DNA of 64,000 bases from JBOHRN01 sp050732775 (GCA_050732775.1 JBOHRN010000002.1:93095-157094); one strand, 5' to 3'. Positions 17,032-27,772 are shown, numbered from the stretch's first letter. Numbers and translations: made by a program. Notes: generated by a model not told the origin, from the sequence alone.

Positions 17032-17982
17032 GTGAGCGGGAAAACAGCCCTTCTTTTTCCCGGCCAGGGCTCCCAGTTCACCGGCATGGGCGCCAATCTG
17101 GCCGGGCGCTTCCCGCTGGCGCGGGAGTTTTTCGAGGAGGCCGACGACACCCTCGGGTTCTCTCTCTCGCGGCTCTGTTGGGAGGGCCCCGAGCACGAAC
17201 TACTGCTCACCAAGAACGCCCAGCCCGCCATCCTGGTCCACTCCCTGGCCGTGTGGCGGCTGGTCTCGGACTCGCTCGGGGAGGTGTCGCTCGCGGCCGG
17301 TCACTCGCTCGGTGAGTTCACCGCTTACGCGGCCGCCGGCTCCCTCACTTTCGCCGACGCGGTGCGCACCGTTCGGCTCAGAGGCGAGCTGATGTTCCGC
17401 GTGGGGGAAGAGCGGCCGGGTACCATGACCGCGCTGATCGGGCTCGGCCAGGGCGAGGCAGAGAGTATCTGCCGGGAGGCGTCGGGGGGTGGCGGGGTGG
17501 CGGTTCCCGCCAACTTCAACGCCCCCGGCCAAGTGGTCATTTCGGGCGACCCGGCCGCCCTCGGGCGGGCGGGAGAAGCGGCCAGAGAGCAGGGGGCCAG
17601 GCGGGTGATACCGCTCAACGTGTCGGGTGCCTTCCACTCTCCGCTCATGGAGCCAGCGCGCGCTGGTCTGAGCGATTGGCTGGATGGCGTGGCGTTTGAT
17701 CCCCCGGCCTTCCCGGTGGTCTCGAACGTCACCGCTCGTCCGGTTTCCGATCCGGCCCAGGCACGCTCGCTGCTGGTGGAGCAGCTCACGGCCCCGGTAA
17801 GGTGGTCCGACTCGATGCTGGCCATGAGCGAAAGCGGGGCTGGCCGTTTCCTGGAGATCGGACCGGGAAGTGTGCTCAGCGGACTTCTGAGGCGTATCGA
17901 CAAAGGGGTCTCGGTGAAGACGCTGGGGACCGCGCACGAGGTAACGGCGTTCTTGGAGCAGGGGGGAGCGTCGTGGAGCTGA
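17032..17982 (+). CDS. fabD: Malonyl-CoA:ACP transacylase FabD
   Basis: This 316-aa enzyme loads malonate onto ACP. LLFPGQGSQFTGMG, AGHSLGEFTAYAAAG with the nucleophilic Ser, VPANFNAPGQVVISG and VSGAFHSPLMEPA with the catalytic His are all present. The GTG start follows fabH by three bases, and its last 10 bases overlap fabG. Confidence 0.96.
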   Translation: MSGKTALLFPGQGSQFTGMGANLAGRFPLAREFFEEADDTLGFSLSRLCWEGPEHELLLTKNAQPAILVHSLAVWRLVSDSLGEVSLAAGHSLGEFTAYAAAGSLTFADAVRTVRLRGELMFRVGEERPGTMTALIGLGQGEAESICREASGGGGVAVPANFNAPGQVVISGDPAALGRAGEAAREQGARRVIPLNVSGAFHSPLMEPARAGLSDWLDGVAFDPPAFPVVSNVTARPVSDPAQARSLLVEQLTAPVRWSDSMLAMSESGAGRFLEIGPGSVLSGLLRRIDKGVSVKTLGTAHEVTAFLEQGGASWS

Positions 17983-18707
17983 CGGGAAAAGTAGCCGTGA
18001 TCACGGGCGGCTCGCGCGGCATCGGCTTGGCCATCTGCCACGAACTGGCCGTAGCCGGCGCCAGAGTGGCGGTGGTGGCTAGAGGATCGGAGCGCGCCCG
18101 CGAGGCGGCCAGGGAGTTGCCCGGAGAGGGGCACGCGGCGTTTGGCGCCGATGTTGCGGACGCGGCCGCCGTCCGGTATACCTTTGGCCGCATAGAAGAC
18201 GAGTTGGGGCCGGTGGAGGTGTTGGTCAACAGTGCCGGCGTTGCCCGCGACAAGGTGTTGGCGCGGCTCACCGACGACGACTGGTCAGCGGTGCTGGAGG
18301 TGAACCTGAGGGGTACGTTCAACACCATCCGGGCCGTGGCCCGCGGCATGATGAAGCGCCGGAGCGGCCGCATCGTCAACCTGTCCAGCGTGGTCGGCCT
18401 CACCGGTAACCGGGGCCAGGCCAACTACGCGGCCTCCAAGGCGGGGGTGATCGGGCTCACCAAGTCGGTGGCCAAGGAGTTGGCTTCGCGCGGTGTGCTG
18501 GCTAACGCGGTAGCGCCGGGCTATATCGAGACCGATATGACGGCGGAGCTCCCCGAATCGGCGCGTCGCGCCCTGCTAGGCCAGATCCCCCTGGAACGGT
18601 TGGGACAGCCGGGGGACGTGGCGCCGCTGGTGCGGTTCCTGGCGGGGCCGGGAGGGTCGTACATCACCGGCCAGGTGATCGTGGTGGACGGCGGGATGGT
18701 TATGTGA
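17973..18707 (+). CDS. fabG: 3-oxoacyl-ACP reductase FabG
   Basis: This 244-aa short-chain dehydrogenase performs the NADPH reduction of 3-oxoacyl-ACP. TGGSRGIG binds cofactor and NSAG follows. The Ser (NLSSVVG), Tyr and Lys (YAASKAG) triad is intact, and the protein ends GQVIVVDGGMVM. The frame is open further upstream within fabD, but GTG 17973, with a GGGGGAG stretch at its usual distance, gives the standard N-terminus MELTGKVAVITGG. It overlaps fabD by 10 bases. Confidence 0.95.
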   Translation: MELTGKVAVITGGSRGIGLAICHELAVAGARVAVVARGSERAREAARELPGEGHAAFGADVADAAAVRYTFGRIEDELGPVEVLVNSAGVARDKVLARLTDDDWSAVLEVNLRGTFNTIRAVARGMMKRRSGRIVNLSSVVGLTGNRGQANYAASKAGVIGLTKSVAKELASRGVLANAVAPGYIETDMTAELPESARRALLGQIPLERLGQPGDVAPLVRFLAGPGGSYITGQVIVVDGGMVM

Positions 18708-18779
18708 TAGTCGGCGGTCAGGTGGGCTAGCAGTACCGTTGGCTGGGTAGGTTCACGTCTTTCAACAGGAGATAAGCAG

Positions 18780-19019
18780 ATGGCGGACATCGACGCAAAG
18801 GTCAAGGACATCATCGTGAGCGAGCTGGGAATCGAGGAGGAGAAGGTTACCTCCGAGGCGTCGTTCGTAGAGGATCTGGGCGCGGACTCCCTGGACACCG
18901 TGGAGTTGGTCATGGCGTTCGAGGAGGAGTTCGGCATCGAGATCCCGGACGAGGAAGCCGAGCGGCTCCAGACCGTGGGCGATGCCATCGAGTTTATCAA
19001 GCGGCGAGGAGTTGAATAA
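18780..19019 (+). CDS. acpP: Acyl carrier protein
   Basis: This 79-aa acidic carrier holds the growing acyl chain on 4'-phosphopantetheine attached to the Ser of GADSLDTVELVMAFEEEF. Four-helix ACP layout and length are standard. AGGAGA (18767-18772) lies 7 bases before the ATG. The 72-base gap after fabG is the largest inside this operon and leaves room for extra expression of this abundant protein, though I see no convincing promoter in it. Confidence 0.97.
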   Translation: MADIDAKVKDIIVSELGIEEEKVTSEASFVEDLGADSLDTVELVMAFEEEFGIEIPDEEAERLQTVGDAIEFIKRRGVE

Positions 19020-20262
19020 CCGCCGGGTCGTCGTCACCGGGACGGGTCTGGTCACCGCCCTCGGGAGCGGCGTCGCGGAGAACTGGACGGCCCTGGTGGA
19101 GGGCAAGAGCGGAGCCGCTCCCATCCAGGGCTTCGACGCCTCGGAGTACCCGGTACGGTTCGCGTGCGAGGCAAGGGGGTTTGACCCGGCCGGCTTCATC
19201 GACAAGAAGGAGCTGAGGCGGACCGACCGCTACTCCCAACTCGCTATCGCCGGCTCGGCCCAGGCCATGTCCGAGGCCGGGCTCGGGGAGCCCGCGGACG
19301 GGGTGGATGCGGAGCGCCTCGGGGTCATCATCGCCAGCGGCATTGGGGGCATCTCCACTTTCGAAGAGCAGCATCGCAAGCTCATCGAGCGGGGGCCCGG
19401 TCGTATCTCCCCCTTCTTCGTGCCGATGTTCATCTCGGACATAGCGGCCGGATTGGTCTCCATCCGCTACGGGGCCAAAGGTCCCAACTACGCCACCGTG
19501 TCGGCGTGCGCCTCCAGTGCCCACGCCGTCGGTAACGCGGCGCTCCTGATCCGCTCGGGCGATGCCGACGTGATGATCGCTGGCGGGGCCGAGGCCAGCG
19601 TGACTCCGATGGCGGTGGCCGGTTTCGCCTCCATGAAGGCCCTCTCCGAGCGGAACGACTCGCCCGCTACGGCGAGCCGCCCCTTCGACGCCACCCGCGA
19701 CGGTTTCGTGATGGGCGAGGGCGCGGGCGTGCTAGTACTAGAGGCGTGGGAGCACGCCCGAGCCCGCGGCGCCACCGTCCTGGCCGAGCTAGCCGGTTAC
19801 GGCCAGAGCGCCGACGCCTACCATATCACCGCTCCCGCGGCGGGTGGGGAGGGGGCGGTGCGGGCCATGAAGCTAGCCCTGGAGGACGCCGGCGCCGGCC
19901 CCGCCGAGGTGGATTACGTAAACGCTCATGGTACCTCCACCCCGGCCAACGACTCCAATGAAACCGCCGCCATCAAGGAGGCGCTAGGCCAGCGGGCGCG
20001 AGAGATCGTGGTCGGCTCCACCAAGTCTATGACCGGCCACACCCTGGGAGCCGCGGGCGGGGTCGAGGGGGTAATCTGTTCCCTGGTTTGCAGGCACGGA
20101 GTCATCCCGCCCACCATCAACTACTCCGAGCCCGACCCCGCCTGCGACCTCGACTACGCCACCGACGGCGCGGTGAAACGGGAGGTCGGGCTTGCCCTCT
20201 CCAACTCGTTCGGCTTCGGTGGTCACAACGTCTGCCTGGCTATCCGCCGCTGGCAAGCGTGA
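19012..20262 (+). CDS. fabF: 3-oxoacyl-ACP synthase II FabF
   Basis: This is the elongating condensing enzyme, 416 aa from TTG 19012. Cys in SACASSAHAVGNA, His in NAHGTSTPANDSNE and His in TGHTLGAAGG complete the KAS II active site. The start is unsettled. TTG 19012 gives the usual N-terminus (MNNRRVVVTGTG) and overlaps acpP by 8 bases, but GAGGAG ends only one base before it. ATG 18982, deeper in acpP, would add ten residues. No fabZ or enoyl reductase gene is in this cluster. Confidence 0.94.
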   Translation: MNNRRVVVTGTGLVTALGSGVAENWTALVEGKSGAAPIQGFDASEYPVRFACEARGFDPAGFIDKKELRRTDRYSQLAIAGSAQAMSEAGLGEPADGVDAERLGVIIASGIGGISTFEEQHRKLIERGPGRISPFFVPMFISDIAAGLVSIRYGAKGPNYATVSACASSAHAVGNAALLIRSGDADVMIAGGAEASVTPMAVAGFASMKALSERNDSPATASRPFDATRDGFVMGEGAGVLVLEAWEHARARGATVLAELAGYGQSADAYHITAPAAGGEGAVRAMKLALEDAGAGPAEVDYVNAHGTSTPANDSNETAAIKEALGQRAREIVVGSTKSMTGHTLGAAGGVEGVICSLVCRHGVIPPTINYSEPDPACDLDYATDGAVKREVGLALSNSFGFGGHNVCLAIRRWQA

Positions 20263-20738
20263 GGGTCGGCATCGGCTACGATTCGCACCGCTTCGCCCGA
20301 GGGCGGCGGCTGGTGCTCGGAGGGGTGGAGATTCCTTCGCAAGTGGGGCTGGCCGGCCACTCCGACGCCGACGCCGTTGCCCACGCGGTGACCGACGCCA
20401 TCCTGGGAGCAGCGGGCGCGGGTGACATCGGCCGCCACTTTCCGCCCGGCGACCCCGCCTGGCAGGGCGCCGACTCCCTCGAACTGCTGGCCCGCGCCCT
20501 GGAGCTGGTAGAGGGAGAGGGGTACCAGGTGGTAAACGTGGACGTGACCGTGATCGCCGAGCTCCCCCGGATTGCCCCCCACGCGGTCGAAATGAGCGGT
20601 AAACTCGCTGGAGTGTTGGGGGTCTCGCCCGGCTCGGTATCTCTCAAGGGGACCAGCAACGAGGGCATGGGGTGGATCGGCCGGGGGGAGGGGGTCGCCG
20701 CCCTGGCGGTGGCGCTGGTGGACCGGGTCGGCGGGTAG
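20259..20738 (+). CDS. ispF: 2-C-methyl-D-erythritol 2,4-cyclodiphosphate synthase IspF
   Basis: This 159-aa trimeric zinc enzyme of the MEP isoprenoid pathway opens MRVGIGYDSHRF, where the Asp and His bind the metal. GHSDADAVAHAVTDAILGA supplies the third ligand, and GTSNEGMGWIGRGEG closes the fold. The GTG start overlaps fabF by 4 bases. Neighbouring MEP genes such as ispD are not in view. Confidence 0.96.
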   Translation: MRVGIGYDSHRFARGRRLVLGGVEIPSQVGLAGHSDADAVAHAVTDAILGAAGAGDIGRHFPPGDPAWQGADSLELLARALELVEGEGYQVVNVDVTVIAELPRIAPHAVEMSGKLAGVLGVSPGSVSLKGTSNEGMGWIGRGEGVAALAVALVDRVGG

Positions 20739-20749
20739 CGCTACCACCC

Positions 20750-20755
20750 GGAGGT
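20750..20755 (+). promoter_or_regulatory. Shine-Dalgarno sequence that fixes the DedA start
   Basis: GGAGGT, an ideal ribosome-binding site, lies 12 bases after the ispF stop. Four bases later comes ATC (20760-20762), and there is no ATG, GTG or TTG in that frame until 20856. The site therefore points to ATC as initiation codon. Confidence 0.6.
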
Positions 20756-20759
20756 CACC

Positions 20760-21392
20760 ATCGAACGGCTGCTCGAATCCATAGCCGGCCTGCCGCCCCT
20801 ACTAATCTACCTGATAATCGGGGCGGGCGCCGCCATCGAGCCGTGGTTTCCTCCGGTGCCGTCCGACACTTTCGTGCTCTTCGGCGCCTTCCTGACCACC
20901 CTCGGCCGCGCGGAGCCCACGCCGATCTTTGTTTTCAGCTTGGCCGGCAGCTTGTCGTCGGTGTCGGCCGTCTACTCCCTGGCGCGCAGGTACGGGCCCG
21001 GTGCCTTCGACACCCGTCTGGGGCGGTGGCTCCTGAACGAGCGGCAGCTCGGCCAGGTGAGCCGCTTCTACCGGCGCTGGGGGGTCCCGGCCATCTTTTT
21101 CGCCTCTTTTCTCCCCACGGTGCGGGCGGTGGTGCCGGTGTTCGCTGGCGTCAGCGGTTTCCCGTTCTGGCGGACTCTCATCCCCCTGGCGTGTGGAGAC
21201 GTCATCTGGTACGGTTTTCTGGTCTACGCGGGGGTCACCGCGGGGCGCAACTGGGACGCTCTGGTCGAGTTCACCGACCGGGTTGGCTCCCTTCTCCTGA
21301 TCCCGGCCCTCGCGGTACTGCTACTGATCGGGCTCTGGTGGTGGCAGAGCAGGAGGAGGGGAAAGGCGGCTGCCGGTGGCGACGACGTCTGA
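20760..21392 (+). CDS. DedA-family (SNARE-associated) membrane protein, apparent ATC start
   Basis: DedA proteins are membrane transporters; several flip undecaprenyl phosphate or phospholipids. From ATC 20760 the protein is 210 aa. It opens with a membrane-associated helix (residues 11-25, about LPPLLIYLIIGAGAA) and the conserved EPWFPPVPSDTFVLFGAFL segment. The core FFASFLPTVRAVVPVFAGVSGF with the family Arg, and two C-terminal helices, follow. The first conventional start, GTG 20856, would cut off the first helix and half of the PPVPSD motif. The frame has no stop between 20738 and 21392. It overlaps the recombinase gene by 17 bases. Confidence 0.8.
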   Translation: MERLLESIAGLPPLLIYLIIGAGAAIEPWFPPVPSDTFVLFGAFLTTLGRAEPTPIFVFSLAGSLSSVSAVYSLARRYGPGAFDTRLGRWLLNERQLGQVSRFYRRWGVPAIFFASFLPTVRAVVPVFAGVSGFPFWRTLIPLACGDVIWYGFLVYAGVTAGRNWDALVEFTDRVGSLLLIPALAVLLLIGLWWWQSRRRGKAAAGGDDV

Positions 21393-22287
21393 CCTGGAGC
21401 GGGACTTCAACCTCGCCCGCTTCTTGGATTACCTGCGTTTCGAGCGCGGGCTCTCGGAGAGGACGGTCTCGGCTTACCAGCGCGATGTCACCCGCTTGGC
21501 TAGCTTTTTATCCGGCTCCGGACGACGAACTCCGCAAGAGGCCAGCAGCCGCGAGTTACGGGACTTCGTGCTGCACCTCAAGGACGCTGGGCTGGCCGCG
21601 GCGTCGATCTCGCGGGGTGTCTCGGCGGTGCGCACCTACTTCCGCTTTCTGCTGGAGGAGGAGTTGGTGGAGAGCGACCCCAGCGAACGGATCGAGCCCC
21701 CCAAGGGTTGGAAGGCGCTCCCGCAGGCGCTGACCCAGCTGGAGGTGGAGCGGCTGCTGGAGGCGCCCGATCTAGCGCACCCCTTGGCGTGGCGCGACCG
21801 GGCCCTGCTCGAGTTCTTGTACGCCGGCGGCGTGCGGGTGTCAGAGCTGACGGGGCTACCTCTGCGCGACCTCATGTTGGACGAGGGTTTCGCCCGGGTG
21901 GTGGGAAAAGGGGCCAAGGAGCGGCTGGTACCGCTGGGGCAGAGCGCCGTGGGCGCTCTTTCGGTGTACCTTAGGGACACCCGTCCTCGCTTGGACCGGG
22001 GCAAGGGGGGCGGGCGGGTATTCCTGAACGCTCGCGGCGCTCCGCTCACCCGCCAGGGAGTGTGGAAGATCATCAAGGAGCACGCTAGCACCGCCGGGAT
22101 CGAGAAGCGGGTAACCCCGCACACTTTGCGGCACTCCTTCGCCACCCACCTTCTGGAGGGGGGCGCGGACTTGGTGGCGGTCCAGGAGATGTTGGGCCAC
22201 GCCGACATTTCGACCACGCAGATCTACACCCACGTGGACCGAAGGTACCTGGCCGAGGTACACCGCCAGTATCACCCTCGCGGATAG
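21376..22287 (+). CDS. xerD: Tyrosine recombinase XerC/XerD
   Basis: This 303-aa recombinase resolves chromosome dimers at dif. The N-terminal SAM-like core-binding domain (residues 12-95) is followed by the catalytic domain. All catalytic residues are visible: Arg in GGVRVSELTGL, Lys in GKGAKERLVPL, His-x-x-Arg in HTLRHSFATHLL, His in LGHADISTTQIYTH, and the nucleophilic Tyr in that last stretch. XerD versus XerC is not settled. It lies among housekeeping genes with no phage features, so it is not an integrase of a mobile element. Confidence 0.9.
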   Translation: MATTSDLERDFNLARFLDYLRFERGLSERTVSAYQRDVTRLASFLSGSGRRTPQEASSRELRDFVLHLKDAGLAAASISRGVSAVRTYFRFLLEEELVESDPSERIEPPKGWKALPQALTQLEVERLLEAPDLAHPLAWRDRALLEFLYAGGVRVSELTGLPLRDLMLDEGFARVVGKGAKERLVPLGQSAVGALSVYLRDTRPRLDRGKGGGRVFLNARGAPLTRQGVWKIIKEHASTAGIEKRVTPHTLRHSFATHLLEGGADLVAVQEMLGHADISTTQIYTHVDRRYLAEVHRQYHPRG

Positions 22288-22289
22288 CC

Positions 22290-22871
22290 ATGATCTTGGT
22301 CATCGACAACTACGACTCCTTTACCTGGAACCTGGTTCAGTACCTGGGCGAGCTGGGGGCCGAGGTCGAGGTGCGCCGCAACGACGAGGTTACCGTGGAG
22401 GGGGTGAAGAAGATGGCGCCTGCGGGGCTAGTGATCTCGCCGGGCCCGCGTACCCCGGCCGAGGCCGGGGTCTCGGTGGAGGTGGTCCGGCAGCTGGGCG
22501 GTGCGCTCCCGATCCTCGGCGTTTGTTTGGGGCATCAGGCCATAGGCGCGGCGTTCGGCGGGCGTATCGTGCGCGCCCGCAGGGTCATGCACGGCAAGAC
22601 CTCTCCCGTGGCTCACACCGGTGAGGGTGTGTTCCGGGGGCTCCCCACGCCGCTCACCGTGACCCGCTACCACTCCCTGGTGATCGACCCCGAGACGCTC
22701 CCCGACCAACTGGAAACGGTGGCGTGGACGGACGAGCCGGGCTTCGAAGACGAGATTCAGGCGGTTCGCCACCGGGAGCTACCGGTCTGGGGGGTGCAGT
22801 TCCACCCCGAGTCCATCGCCAGCGAGAAAGGGCACGAACTGTTGCGAAACTTCCTAGCAAGCAGCCGCTGA
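22290..22871 (+). CDS. Anthranilate/4-amino-4-deoxychorismate synthase glutaminase subunit
   Basis: This 193-aa class I glutamine amidotransferase supplies ammonia to a chorismate-using partner (TrpE or PabB). IDNYDSFTWNLVQYLGELG, GPRTPAEAG, GVCLGHQAIG with the nucleophilic Cys, and GVQFHPESIASEKG with His and Glu are complete. TrpG and PabA cannot be told apart here, and many genomes use one subunit for both. No trpE or pabB lies next to it. Confidence 0.9.
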   Translation: MILVIDNYDSFTWNLVQYLGELGAEVEVRRNDEVTVEGVKKMAPAGLVISPGPRTPAEAGVSVEVVRQLGGALPILGVCLGHQAIGAAFGGRIVRARRVMHGKTSPVAHTGEGVFRGLPTPLTVTRYHSLVIDPETLPDQLETVAWTDEPGFEDEIQAVRHRELPVWGVQFHPESIASEKGHELLRNFLASSR

Positions 22872-24388
22872 TGACTGCGATGATCCGCCCAACCGTTTGC
22901 CTCGCCGTGCTGTGCGGGCTAGCGCTTCCCGCCGCGGCTCAAACCGTTTGGCTGGAGGGCGGCGAGGGGGTGGCCGAAGCCGGCATGATCCGGGAGCTCT
23001 TGAACCGGGATGGGTACCGGGTGATCGACCGGGATACTGTGCTGGGCGAGTCGTTCGCGCTCGACGGTGACCTGGTGATCGTGGGCGCCGAAGTACGTAT
23101 GGAGGGCCGGGTCCAGGGCTCGGTGGCCGTGCTCGGCGGAGACCTGTTCGTGCGCCCTGCGGCGCGCATCCGGGGAAGGGCGGTGGCCCTGGGGGGTGGA
23201 CTCTTCCCGTCCAACCTCGCCGAGATCGGGGAAGAGAGGCCCGGCCCGATAGGTTACTGGGTAGAGATCGATACCCTACCTGGGGGCTACCGGGTACGGG
23301 TGATAGCACCCGAACTCCCGTCCGCCATCTGGTTCCCCGGCGCCTTCGGCTTCAAGCTACCCACCTATGACCGGGTAGACGGCCTCACCGTCCGGTGGGG
23401 GCCCGAGCTCCGGCTACTCTCGGGTCAGTCCCTCATCGTGCGTCCGTGGATAAGCTACAAGTCCGCGCGCGGCGCTCTCGGCGGCGGAGCCCGGCTCGAA
23501 TCTCCGCTGGGGTCGCTGCGGGCGGAGGCGCGGGTAGAACGGGTCACGGAGACCCCCGACCGTTGGGTCCGAGGCGACCTGGTCAACTCCTTTGCGGCGC
23601 TAGTGTGGGGAACGGACCAGCGCGACTACTATGAATCCGACCGAGTCGTGCTCTCGCTCTGGTATCCCGCCGGGTTTACCAGCCCGGGCGGGGCGGTGAG
23701 CGTGGTACCCAGGCTCACCTTGCTCGGCTCCCGCGACCGCTCTCTCCGCACCGGTTCGGTCTGGTCTCTTTTCGGAGCAGATGAGATGGACCGCTTCAAC
23801 CGGCTTGTCGATCGGGGGAGCGTGCTCTCGCTGACACCGTCGGCCGAGCTCTTCTGGTTCGGGGGCGCCAGCACCCTCTACACGGAGCTGGTCCTGGAGT
23901 GGGGAGTTATCGAAGAGACCGGGCCGGCTAGTAGAGATAAGCTGCGGAGAGGCTTCACCCACTGGACGGCTCGCGCCGACTGGGAGGTCAACTCGGTTTC
24001 GGACCATAAGCTCTTCCTCTGGGGATACGCCACCGGCACCTTCGGCGAGGGGCCCGCGCCCAGACAGCGCTGGAGCTTCCTGGGCTCCTCTTCTACCATC
24101 CCCCTACGGGATATAGAGGAGCGGCTCCTGGGCGACCGGCTGGTGCTGCTCAGGACCCGTTACGAGATTCCCACCCGGCTCTTTTCGCTGCCCATCTTGG
24201 GGCCGCCCACTCTGCGGCTGCTACACGTAACCGGAAGCGCGTGGCGAACGGGAGAACCGATGCCCGGCTGGGACCAGAACGTAGGCGCGGGGATCGGTTT
24301 CTCACTACTCTACGCGGACCTGTACGTGGACCCCGCCGCGGACCCCCCGAAGGCCCGCGTCTTGGTGGGGTTGAGCTTTCCTTTCTAG
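22871..24388 (+). CDS. Secreted bactofilin-like plus outer-membrane beta-barrel protein
   Basis: I do not recognise a named family. The 505-aa protein has a clean Sec signal peptide (residues 1-24, cleavage after AAAQ). Residues 55-100 carry short repeats of the polymer-forming (bactofilin-like) type: GDLVIVGAEVRMEGRVQGS, VAVLGGDLFVRPAARIRGR. From about residue 125 it is rich in alternating amphipathic beta-strands and aromatic girdles. It ends with the strand RVLVGLSFPF, whose terminal Phe is the classic outer-membrane barrel signature for BAM insertion. The ATG overlaps the amidotransferase stop by one base. Barrel-type outer-membrane location is a good inference; function is unknown. Confidence 0.75.
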   Translation: MTAMIRPTVCLAVLCGLALPAAAQTVWLEGGEGVAEAGMIRELLNRDGYRVIDRDTVLGESFALDGDLVIVGAEVRMEGRVQGSVAVLGGDLFVRPAARIRGRAVALGGGLFPSNLAEIGEERPGPIGYWVEIDTLPGGYRVRVIAPELPSAIWFPGAFGFKLPTYDRVDGLTVRWGPELRLLSGQSLIVRPWISYKSARGALGGGARLESPLGSLRAEARVERVTETPDRWVRGDLVNSFAALVWGTDQRDYYESDRVVLSLWYPAGFTSPGGAVSVVPRLTLLGSRDRSLRTGSVWSLFGADEMDRFNRLVDRGSVLSLTPSAELFWFGGASTLYTELVLEWGVIEETGPASRDKLRRGFTHWTARADWEVNSVSDHKLFLWGYATGTFGEGPAPRQRWSFLGSSSTIPLRDIEERLLGDRLVLLRTRYEIPTRLFSLPILGPPTLRLLHVTGSAWRTGEPMPGWDQNVGAGIGFSLLYADLYVDPAADPPKARVLVGLSFPF

Positions 24389-24412
24389 CCTCTCCCGAGC
24401 AGTGGAGGAGCT

Positions 24413-24441
24413 TTGACATATGGCTGGGAAGCGGCTACCTT
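24413..24441 (+). promoter_or_regulatory. Probable promoter for the kds-pyrG-lpt-rpoN operon
   Basis: TTGACA (24413-24418) is consensus and lies 17 bases from TACCTT (24436-24441). It stands in the only real gap (24389-24483) ahead of ten contiguous genes. The -10 box is poor, matching three of six positions. Confidence 0.5.
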
Positions 24442-24483
24442 TCGGGGCGTGTTGAAAGCTTACGCGCTCCGCCCCCCGCTCGC

Positions 24484-25253
24484 GTGACCGTGCGGACCCT
24501 GGCCGTGATCCCGGCCCGCCTCGGGTCCACCCGTCTCCCCGCAAAGCCCCTTCACCCGCTGGCCGGACGCCCCCTGGTCGTCTGGACGTGGAGCCGTGTG
24601 GCCGCTTGCGGTGTATTCGATCAGGTGGTGGTGGCCACCGACAGCGAAGAGGTGGCGCGGGTGGCTCGCGCAGCGGGCGCGCCGTGCGAGCTGACCTCGC
24701 CCGCCCACCCCTCGGGCACCGACCGGGTGGCCGAGGTGGCCGAGCGTGAAGCGTACCGCGATTTTCAGTACATCGTGAACGTGCAGGGGGACGAACCGCT
24801 GGTGGCCAGCGGGCAGCTGGCGGCGGTGCTGGAGCTGGTGCGGGACGGGGGGTGGGAGGTAGCAACCGCCGCCGCGCCGCTGGAGAGCGCCGGGGAGTGG
24901 CGAGATCCGTCGGTGGTCAAGGTAGTTCGGGCAGATGACGGCGGCGCGCTGTACTTTTCGCGGGCGCCCGTCCCCTTCAAGAGGGACGCTGAGCCCGACC
25001 AGCGGGAGTTGGCCGGTGGCGCCTGGCTCCGCCACCTCGGGGTCTATGCCTACCGGCGCGAAGCCCTCTCTCGCTGGGCCACGCTTCCCGAGGGCGCCCT
25101 GGAGCGGATCGAGCGGCTGGAACAGCTCAGGCCCCTCGCCGCCGGCCTCCGTATCGGCGTGGCCGTGGTCGAACCCGGCCCGGGCGGCGTGGACACGGCG
25201 GCGGACGCGCGGCGGGTGGAAGCTGTGTTAACCCGGAAAGTCAGAGGCGAACC

Positions 25254-25257
<4 letters not shown>
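24484..25257 (+). CDS. kdsB: 3-deoxy-manno-octulosonate cytidylyltransferase KdsB
   Basis: This 257-aa enzyme activates KDO as CMP-KDO for LPS inner core. AVIPARLGSTRLPAKPL is the CTP-binding N-terminus. VVVATDSEEVARVARAAGA, LTSPAHPSGTDRVAEVAE and VNVQGDEPLV are family motifs. GTG 24484 (or GTG 24490, two codons on) gives the normal N-terminus; the frame is open further back without homology. Its stop overlaps pyrG (ATGA), pairing CMP-KDO synthesis with CTP supply. Confidence 0.95.
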
Positions 25258-26929
<1,672 letters not shown>

Positions 26930-26933
<4 letters not shown>

Positions 26934-27772
26934 ACGTAGACACACCCTCTCTCTTCCGGCCGGAAGGGCGGTTTTTCCTGATTTCCGGGCCCTGCGTGCT
27001 GGAAGACGATGCTGTCAACCTGGGGGTGGCCGAGAAGCTGGCCGGGCTCTCGCTGGAACTCGGGCTGCCCGTCATCTTCAAGGCGTCGTTCGACAAGGCG
27101 AACCGGACCTCCGCCGGCTCGCCGCGCGGCCCGGGGTTGGAAAGGGGCCTGCGCCGGCTGGAGCGGGTGCGCCAAGAGACCGGGCTGCCGCTCCTCACCG
27201 ACGTACACCAGCCGGACCAGTGCGCCGCCGCTGCCGAGGTGGTGGACGTGCTTCAGATACCGGCCTTTCTGTGCCGCCAGACCGACCTCTTGGAGCGGGC
27301 CGGATCCACCGGCAAGCCGGTAAACTTGAAGAAGGGACAGTGGCTCGGCCCGGACGGCGTGAAAGGCGCGGTGGACAAGGTGCGCCGCGCGGGCGCCGCG
27401 GGGGTAGCGGTCAGCGAGCGGGGCACCTTCTTCGGGTACGGAGACTTGGTGGTAGATATGCGCGGCTTTTCCCGCCTGCGCCAGAGTTGCGGCGTACCCG
27501 TGATCTTCGACGGCACCCACTCGGTGCAGCGGCCCGGCGCAGCGCTTCAAGACGGGCTGCCGGCGAGCGGCGGCGAGCCCGCCCACACTCCCGCCCTGGT
27601 ACGTGCCGCCGTGGCGGCCGGGGCCGACGGGCTCTTTCTGGAGGTTCACCCCGACCCAGCGTCGGCCCCTTCGGACGCGGCCACCATGCTCCCCCTAGAC
27701 CGCTTGAAACCTCTTCTGGAGGAAGCTCTGGCGGTGCGGGCCGCTCTCCACCCCGAGCGGGCGGTGGTGTAG
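26930..27772 (+). CDS. kdsA: 3-deoxy-8-phosphooctulonate synthase KdsA
   Basis: This 280-aa enzyme condenses PEP with arabinose 5-phosphate to KDO 8-phosphate. FFLISGPCVLEDD, IFKASFDKANRTSAGSPRGPG, TDVHQPDQ, KPVNLKKGQWLGP and VIFDGTHSVQRPG are typical. A Cys in SGPCVLE stands where metal-dependent KdsA enzymes have their Cys ligand. ATG 26930 overlaps the pyrG stop; the frame runs further back without homology. Confidence 0.96.

Noticed and set aside
21376..22287. The Xer recombinase as a phage or genomic-island integrase
   Set aside because: It is the size and type of chromosomal XerC/D, lies in a housekeeping operon, and has no att-like repeat or tRNA beside it.
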